Shown here piece by piece: positions 6,477 to 10,250 of a DNA stretch of 10,250 nt. Made by a program: the position numbers and the translations under genes. Source of the stretch: an uncultured Lachnospiraceae bacterium (GTDB taxonomy: Bacteria > Bacillota > Clostridia > Lachnospirales > Lachnospiraceae). The first letter of the stretch is position 1, and the number at the start of each line of letters is the position of its first letter. The DNA lies in assembly GCA_948688495.1 (NCBI GenBank), contig CAPQSW010000026.1, positions 1-10,250 on the forward strand, in the 5' to 3' direction. A model generated the notes under the pieces. The model saw nothing but the letters and a program-made list of their open reading frames with translations, had not been told where the DNA came from and searched no databases.

Positions 6477-6761
6477 TTAGGTATCCGACTCTTTTGTGGA
6501 TTCTTCCGCTATATCTTCAGATTCTGTCTCCTCAGCAGCGGATTCCTCTCCTGCCTCTTCCGTGGCTTCTTCTTCTGATTCTTCCTTGAAATTCATATCC
6601 AGCACCAGCTTTGCAATGCATCCTAAAACATAAAATGATGCTAAAATAATTACAAGCGTCCATACAAACTGTGCCGCTTCCATATGCATTTTAAACCCTA
6701 ATATACAGGTGATTAATCCTGCCATCAGCGTAATTATTACCGGTACTTGCTTTGTTTTCAT
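6477..6761 (-). CDS. Small two-helix membrane protein with acidic tail, unknown function
   Basis: The 94-residue product has two hydrophobic segments (about residues 7-23, VPVIITLMAGLITCILGF, and 31-54, QFVWTLVIILASFYVLGCIAKLVL) joined by a short loop, so both termini should lie on the same side of the membrane. A highly acidic, Glu/Ser/Ala-rich tail follows (about 58-94), probably cytoplasmic and disordered. I know of no characterised homologue. It starts 13 nt after cheD, with GGGTGATAGG overlapping that junction, and is followed after 58 nt by fliA. Location inside the chemotaxis/sigma block implies expression with motility genes; a link to the flagellar motor or chemoreceptor membrane environment is only a guess. 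Confidence 0.7.
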   Translation of the reverse strand: MKTKQVPVIITLMAGLITCILGFKMHMEAAQFVWTLVIILASFYVLGCIAKLVLDMNFKEESEEEATEEAGEESAAEETESEDIAEESTKESDT

Positions 6762-6774
6762 AACCTATCACCCT

Positions 6775-7257
6775 TTAAATGATTTTTAGCGGCTTTCCAA
6801 CTGCCTTAATGTAGAAATCCCCGGTCTCCGGATACAGTTCAACCGTACGCCCAAAATTTAACCCTGTATCCTCAGCCACCAATGGAATCCCCAGCTGGCT
6901 CAACTTTGCTTTCGATGCATGGGCATTGCGTTCACCCACATTACCAATGCCCGACATGCCTTTTACTTCAAACATTTTGGCTCCACCCGCAATCTTAGCA
7001 ACAAGACGCCGCCTGTTAGCCCCCGCCATTGTAACTCTTTTGATTAGTTCTTCAATTCCTGTGTCCGCAAATTTAGCAATATTGGAATTATTCCTCATTT
7101 GCGTGCTGTCCGGAAGCATAATATGTGCCAGGCCGCCAATCTTGGTAACGGGATCGTATACTGCAATCCCAATACACGATCCTAACCCCAGCGTAGTAAT
7201 CATATCCGGTGCTTTGCATATATTCAAATCTGCCATTCCAACTTTAATTGTAGCCAT
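6775..7257 (-). CDS. cheD: Chemoreceptor glutamine deamidase CheD
   Basis: CheD deamidates specific glutamine residues of methyl-accepting chemotaxis proteins and also binds CheC, raising CheC phosphatase activity in a CheY-P-dependent feedback loop. The 160-residue product has normal length. The catalytic motif TLGLGSCIG contains the nucleophile Cys28, with Thr22 nearby, and GGLAHIMLP provides His45, corresponding to the Cys-His-Thr set known from Thermotoga maritima CheD. AKIAGGAKMF, GIGNVGERNA and AEDTGLNFGRTVELYPETG are further family motifs. All catalytic residues are intact. The start has GAGGAG about 10 nt upstream, at the end of cheC, which lies 16 nt before it. Confidence 0.96.
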   Translation of the reverse strand: MATIKVGMADLNICKAPDMITTLGLGSCIGIAVYDPVTKIGGLAHIMLPDSTQMRNNSNIAKFADTGIEELIKRVTMAGANRRRLVAKIAGGAKMFEVKGMSGIGNVGERNAHASKAKLSQLGIPLVAEDTGLNFGRTVELYPETGDFYIKAVGKPLKII

Positions 7258-7273
7258 GTTCTGTCAGCTCCTC

Positions 7274-7894
7274 TTATAGTGCAATTCCCAAAGATGTTAA
7301 AATCTTATCATAGGATTCAACATCGGGCATTAAAATGAAAAATCCCTGTATTGTTACATCATCCCCAAATTCTGTTTGTATCAAAAGCGCATTGTCCCCA
7401 TACTGTCCAAACTGGATGGCCGGCACACTCAAAATAGCCGCCGCCATATCAATTGCGAGATACGGCACCGATGATGTAATCACCATATTCGTCATACCGG
7501 ACAACGCCGACAGATAAGAACCGGAAATAATATTGCCAATTTCCTTAATTGCAGATAAATCCATCTCATTAAATTCTTCTGTATAGTCATCCGGTCTCCC
7601 CATCAGACGGTTCACCAGATAACGGGCAGAATCCATTTTCAACAAAAACATCATGCTTCCGTCAATATCATCCTGCACTTCCAGATAAATTCCTACCACA
7701 GTTTCTTCTTCCGCAGAAATTGCCGTCGGAAGCTCCTGGAAAGTTAAAAACTTTACTTTAGGCACTTCCATGTTAACTTTAATGTTCAACATATGGGAAA
7801 TTGCTGTCGTGGCATTTCCTGCCCCAATATTTCCAATTTCCTTGAGCACATCAAAATACATATCATTTACCTGATCTAAACTAAATTTAGCCAT
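7274..7894 (-). CDS. cheC: CheY-P phosphatase CheC
   Basis: CheC hydrolyses phosphorylated CheY and partners with CheD for adaptation in Bacillus-type chemotaxis. The 206-residue product carries two copies of the [DS]xxxExxNxxxG phosphatase motif: D15/E19/N22/G26 in DVLKEIGNIGAG and S114/E118/N121/G125 in SAIKEIGNIISG. Both sites look active, as in B. subtilis CheC and unlike CheX (one site). A GTG-initiated reading extends to 7918, but the ATG at 7894 is preferred. It gives MAKFSLDQVNDMYFDVLKEIG, the family N-terminus, and is preceded by GGAGAGAAGG. A 126-nt gap, unusually long for this operon, separates it from cheW and holds an inverted repeat. cheD follows after 16 nt. Confidence 0.95.
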   Translation of the reverse strand: MAKFSLDQVNDMYFDVLKEIGNIGAGNATTAISHMLNIKVNMEVPKVKFLTFQELPTAISAEEETVVGIYLEVQDDIDGSMMFLLKMDSARYLVNRLMGRPDDYTEEFNEMDLSAIKEIGNIISGSYLSALSGMTNMVITSSVPYLAIDMAAAILSVPAIQFGQYGDNALLIQTEFGDDVTIQGFFILMPDVESYDKILTSLGIAL

Positions 7895-7971
7895 AGGCCT
7901 TCTCTCCATTTCTTGCACGTTTACAATAGAACTCGCATTCCGTCAACTTCTATGCATCATGAATTACGAAC

Positions 7972-8009
7972 AGGCTGTCGCAAAAGTCTTTTGATTTGTG
8001 CAACAGCCT
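7972..8009 (-). repeat. 38-bp inverted repeat between cheW and cheC
   Basis: The arms AGGCTGTCGCA (7972-7982) and TGCAACAGCCT (7999-8009) match at 10 of 11 positions, the exception being a G-U wobble in the minus-strand RNA. The inside adds an AAAA/TTTT pairing. It starts about 11 nt after the cheW stop codon. No T-run follows the stem, so it is not a standard intrinsic terminator. It could be an mRNA-stabilising or processing hairpin between cheW and cheC, or a remnant of a small transposable element whose ends carried this type of inverted repeat. No target-site duplication is evident. Confidence 0.6.
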
Positions 8010-8020
8010 TTCCATTCTGC

Positions 8021-8485
8021 TTATACAGCTTCTGTCTCGTCAATGATACTATTTGTATCAAACAATGAAATTAATTCTTCTCCGTTTTTGCCCACTCCAT
8101 TAATGAAATTGCTCTTGTTATTCTTCGCATCATAAGCCACCTTATCAATCTCATCCGGAGCAAGCGTAACAACTTCTTTCACCTCGTCCACTACAATTCC
8201 CAGAACTCCGTGTTCCTCTAATTTGAGAATGATGATTCTGGTAACATCTGTAAATTCGTCCGGCTCCAAATCCATCTTGGTGCGGATACTCATAACCGGA
8301 ACAATCTCACCACGCAGATTGATGATTCCCTTAAAATAAGGCTGTACTTTCGGTACTCTTGTAATTTTCTGCATGCGGACAATATTATCTACATAGCTAA
8401 TATCAATCCCATACTGCTCACTGCCGATTTTCACTACGATAAACTGTTTCTTTCCTTCTTCTGCAATAGACACATTGTTTGCCAT
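8021..8485 (-). CDS. cheW: Chemotaxis coupling protein CheW
   Basis: CheW is the cytoplasmic adaptor that links chemoreceptors to the P5 domain of CheA in the signalling array. The 154-residue product is a single CheW domain. It has KQFIVVKIGSEQYGIDISYV (about 13-32), the receptor/CheA-facing stretch ITRVPKVQPYFKGIINLRGE (41-60), IVPVMSIR (61-68), GVLGIVVDEVKEVV, and a C-terminal NGVGKNGEELISLFD segment. Length and motif order are normal and there is no fused receiver domain, so it is CheW rather than CheV. The ATG is 11 nt from the cheA stop codon, with GGGGGTGAT overlapping that stop. Confidence 0.96.
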   Translation of the reverse strand: MANNVSIAEEGKKQFIVVKIGSEQYGIDISYVDNIVRMQKITRVPKVQPYFKGIINLRGEIVPVMSIRTKMDLEPDEFTDVTRIIILKLEEHGVLGIVVDEVKEVVTLAPDEIDKVAYDAKNNKSNFINGVGKNGEELISLFDTNSIIDETEAV

Positions 8486-8496
8486 ACCATCACCCC

Positions 8497-10250
8497 CTAA
8501 AATAATGTGTTTACATCCAGGATTAAGGCAACTTCACCATCACCCAGAACGGTTGCACCACTGATAATCTTAGTACTGTTATTGATATATTTGCCGAGAG
8601 ACTTGATTACGATTTCCTGCTGTCCATCCAGTTCATCTACAATCAGCCCCGCAAACTTGTCTCCCTTGCGTACGATAATTACAGTAAGGCTCTCTCTCTC
8701 CTTCTCATCCGGCTCACAATCCAAAAGCTGGTCCAAACGCACCAGAGGAATGACCATACCGCGGATATGGATAACCTCTTTTGCCTGTACAAACTTAATA
8801 TCTTCCGGTACAATCTCCTCAATTGTCTCTATGGAGCCCAGGGAAATTGCATATTTCTCACCTCGTACCTCCACCATCAATGCCTGGATAATTGCCAGCG
8901 TAAGCGGCAGACGCACAATGAATTTTGAACCTTCTCCGAGAACACTCTTAACCTCCACATCGCCGCCAAGTGCTTCGATATTGGATTTTACCACATCAAG
9001 ACCTACGCCTCTGCCTGAAATATCAGAAATCTTCTTTGCCATAGAAAAACTTGGCATAAACAAGAAGTCAATAATCTCTTTCTGGCTCAAAGCTGCAGCC
9101 TGCTCCGGCGTAATAAGGCCGCGCTCAATCGCTTTACTTTTTACATTCTCTGTATCAATACCATTACCATCATCGCTAACTTCAATGATAACGTTATTTC
9201 CTTCCTGGAAAGCGTTCAAATGAATGGTACCAACTTCCGGCTTTCCGCGTTTTCTACGAATTTCTGCATTTTCAAGACCATGATCCGCCGAATTGCGCAA
9301 CAGATGCTGCAAAGGGTCGCCAATCTGGTCTACAACCGTTCTGTCAAGTTCAGTATCTTCACCGGTCATATGAAGTTCCATCTTCTTATCGAGCTTTTTG
9401 GAGAGGTCGCGGATCATCCGAGGGAATTTCTGTACAACACTCTCGATTGGCACCATCCGGACCTTCATAACAGATTCATGGAGACCGGTGGTAATTCTCT
9501 CCAAATATTCAATTTGCTCATGGAAAGCCTGTGAATTAGAACCTCCTACCCCACTGTCGGAACTTGATCCAATGGATACCAGAGAGTTCTTTGCAATAAT
9601 CAGCTCACTGACCTGATTCATCAACGCATCCAATTTCTCTATGTCTACGCGGACTGTACGGTTCGTTACCGGCTTGCCGGGTGTCGATTTTTTAGCTGCT
9701 GCCGGTGCAGAGGACTGTGCCGCCGGTGCTGGCGCTGATGCAGAAGGCTGTGCCGCCGGTGCTGGCGCTGGTGCAGACTGTGTCTCTGCTTTTTTTGCCT
9801 TTGCCGCTTCTGCCACTTCTCGTTTCTCTACAGCTACTGTCAGCTCATTGTAAGTTATCTTTTCACCAATTACCTTCTCAATTTCAGAAACCGCCTGCGC
9901 AACTTCCATGATCTTTGGCAAATCCTCGTTGCTCACCATGTAAAAACTAAAATCAAAATCAAACTTTTCGTCCTCAATATCCTGGGAAGAAGGATTGTAT
10001 ACAATAATATTTCCGAAATCCTCTACCGCCTTAAATACCAGGAACGCACGTGCCGCCTTTAACAGACATTCTTCCTGAATAAATACACTAATTCCGTAAA
10101 TATTCATACCCTTCTTCTCAGCTTCACTTAGTTCCTCTTTCGCTTTCTCTGAAAACTCAATCTCCAGATACTTCTTTGGATATTTTTCCTCACCGACTGC
10201 TTTCCTTTCCTCTGCCGGCTCTGGCTTTTTCTCTTTGACCGGTGCGGCAT
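8497..10250 (-). CDS. cheA: Chemotaxis histidine kinase CheA, C-terminal 583 residues (cut by window edge)
   Basis: CheA autophosphorylates in response to chemoreceptors and passes phosphate to CheY and CheB. The frame is open to the right edge, so the start codon and the P1 phosphotransfer domain with the active His lie outside. Visible residues 1-45 are a charged P1-P2 linker. About 48-140 form the CheY-binding P2 domain (LKAARAFLVFKAVEDFGNIIV). About 145-195 are an Ala/Pro/Lys linker. P3 dimerisation begins near 198 (VRVDIEKLDALMNQVSELI). The P4 ATPase follows, with N box DPLQHLLRNSADHGLE (311-326), G1 DDGNGID (359-365), F box FMPSFS and G2 GRGVGLD (412-418). The CheW-like P5 domain runs from about 450 to the end. 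All ATP-binding motifs are intact. The ATG at 10107 is internal to the P2 domain and is not the start. Confidence 0.97.
   Translation of the reverse strand, partial: AAPVKEKKPEPAEERKAVGEEKYPKKYLEIEFSEKAKEELSEAEKKGMNIYGISVFIQEECLLKAARAFLVFKAVEDFGNIIVYNPSSQDIEDEKFDFDFSFYMVSNEDLPKIMEVAQAVSEIEKVIGEKITYNELTVAVEKREVAEAAKAKKAETQSAPAPAPAAQPSASAPAPAAQSSAPAAAKKSTPGKPVTNRTVRVDIEKLDALMNQVSELIIAKNSLVSIGSSSDSGVGGSNSQAFHEQIEYLERITTGLHESVMKVRMVPIESVVQKFPRMIRDLSKKLDKKMELHMTGEDTELDRTVVDQIGDPLQHLLRNSADHGLENAEIRRKRGKPEVGTIHLNAFQEGNNVIIEVSDDGNGIDTENVKSKAIERGLITPEQAAALSQKEIIDFLFMPSFSMAKKISDISGRGVGLDVVKSNIEALGGDVEVKSVLGEGSKFIVRLPLTLAIIQALMVEVRGEKYAISLGSIETIEEIVPEDIKFVQAKEVIHIRGMVIPLVRLDQLLDCEPDEKERESLTVIIVRKGDKFAGLIVDELDGQQEIVIKSLGKYINNSTKIISGATVLGDGEVALILDVNTLF
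9715..9780. repeat. Two 33-bp tandem repeat units inside the cheA linker
   Basis: Units at 9715-9747 and 9748-9780 share an identical first 23 bases and differ only near the end. In the protein they encode two 11-residue units of the type SAxAPAPAAQ, followed by a degenerate third (SSAPAAAKK). The repeat lies in the flexible linker between the P2 and P3 domains and keeps the frame, so copy-number change would only alter linker length. Confidence 0.85.

Noticed and set aside
7918..7946. Possible promoter upstream of cheC on the minus strand (TTGACG, 17 bases, TAAACG)
   Set aside because: The -35 box is good but the -10 box matches only about half of consensus, and cheC is well explained by read-through from cheW.
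7972..8009. Inverted repeat read as an intrinsic terminator ending the cheA-cheW transcript
   Set aside because: There is no T-run after the stem on the minus strand, so termination is not supported; it is listed as a repeat.
8507..9223. Plus-strand open frame of about 238 codons opposite cheA
   Set aside because: It overlaps a clearly coding cheA on the other strand, is Ser/Thr-rich low-complexity sequence and matches no family; it is a shadow frame.
9715..9780. Short repeats as a possible CRISPR array
   Set aside because: The units are directly adjacent with no spacers and are in frame within cheA.

Overview
All genes seen here lie on the minus strand, so transcription runs from the right edge to the left edge. 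The gene order cheA-cheW-cheC-cheD-(small membrane gene)-fliA-FapA-(small gene)-SwrB-like-(MltG-like fragment)-rpsB-tsf matches the end of the large flagellar/chemotaxis (fla/che) operon of motile Firmicutes. In Bacillus subtilis the corresponding order is cheA-cheW-cheC-cheD-sigD-swrB-rpsB-tsf. The extra genes (a FapA/DUF342 protein after the sigma factor, a two-helix membrane protein before it, a truncated MltG-like protein), the modest G+C and the Shine-Dalgarno-rich junctions suggest a motile gut-type clostridium, most likely Lachnospiraceae. That assignment is inference from gene content; no rRNA marker is present.

Right part (about 6,400-10,250): chemotaxis signalling. The CheA histidine kinase is cut by the right window edge, so its phosphotransfer domain is missing from view. 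It is followed by the coupling protein CheW, the CheY-P phosphatase CheC and the receptor deamidase CheD. CheC carries both phosphatase motifs and CheD keeps its catalytic Cys and His, so this looks like a B. subtilis-type CheC/CheD adaptation system. A 38-bp inverted repeat separates cheW from cheC.

Middle part (about 2,340-6,420): the sigma-28 factor FliA/SigD, a FapA (DUF342) protein, a small hydrophilic protein of unknown function, a membrane-anchored coiled-coil protein that resembles B. subtilis SwrB in position and architecture, and a membrane-anchored protein with only a small C-terminal MltG/YceG-like domain. These genes are separated by 2 to about 60 bases and probably form one transcript.

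Left part (about 290-2,340): rpsB (ribosomal protein S2) and tsf (EF-Ts), with their own vegetative-type promoter set almost directly against the last flagellar stop codon. A roughly 150-nt structured leader precedes rpsB, a hairpin lies between the two genes, and a strong intrinsic terminator follows tsf.

Left edge (1-265): the start of a small XRE-family helix-turn-helix regulator, cut by the window edge. It is driven by a perfect TTGACA-N17-TATAAT promoter overlapped by two palindromes, a likely autoregulatory operator.

I see no phage, insertion sequence with a transposase, CRISPR array, tRNA or rRNA. Most of the window is conserved core genome. The items most worth checking are the operator at the left edge, the leader and missing terminator at the flagellar/ribosomal junction, the accessory genes around fliA, and the inverted repeat between cheW and cheC.
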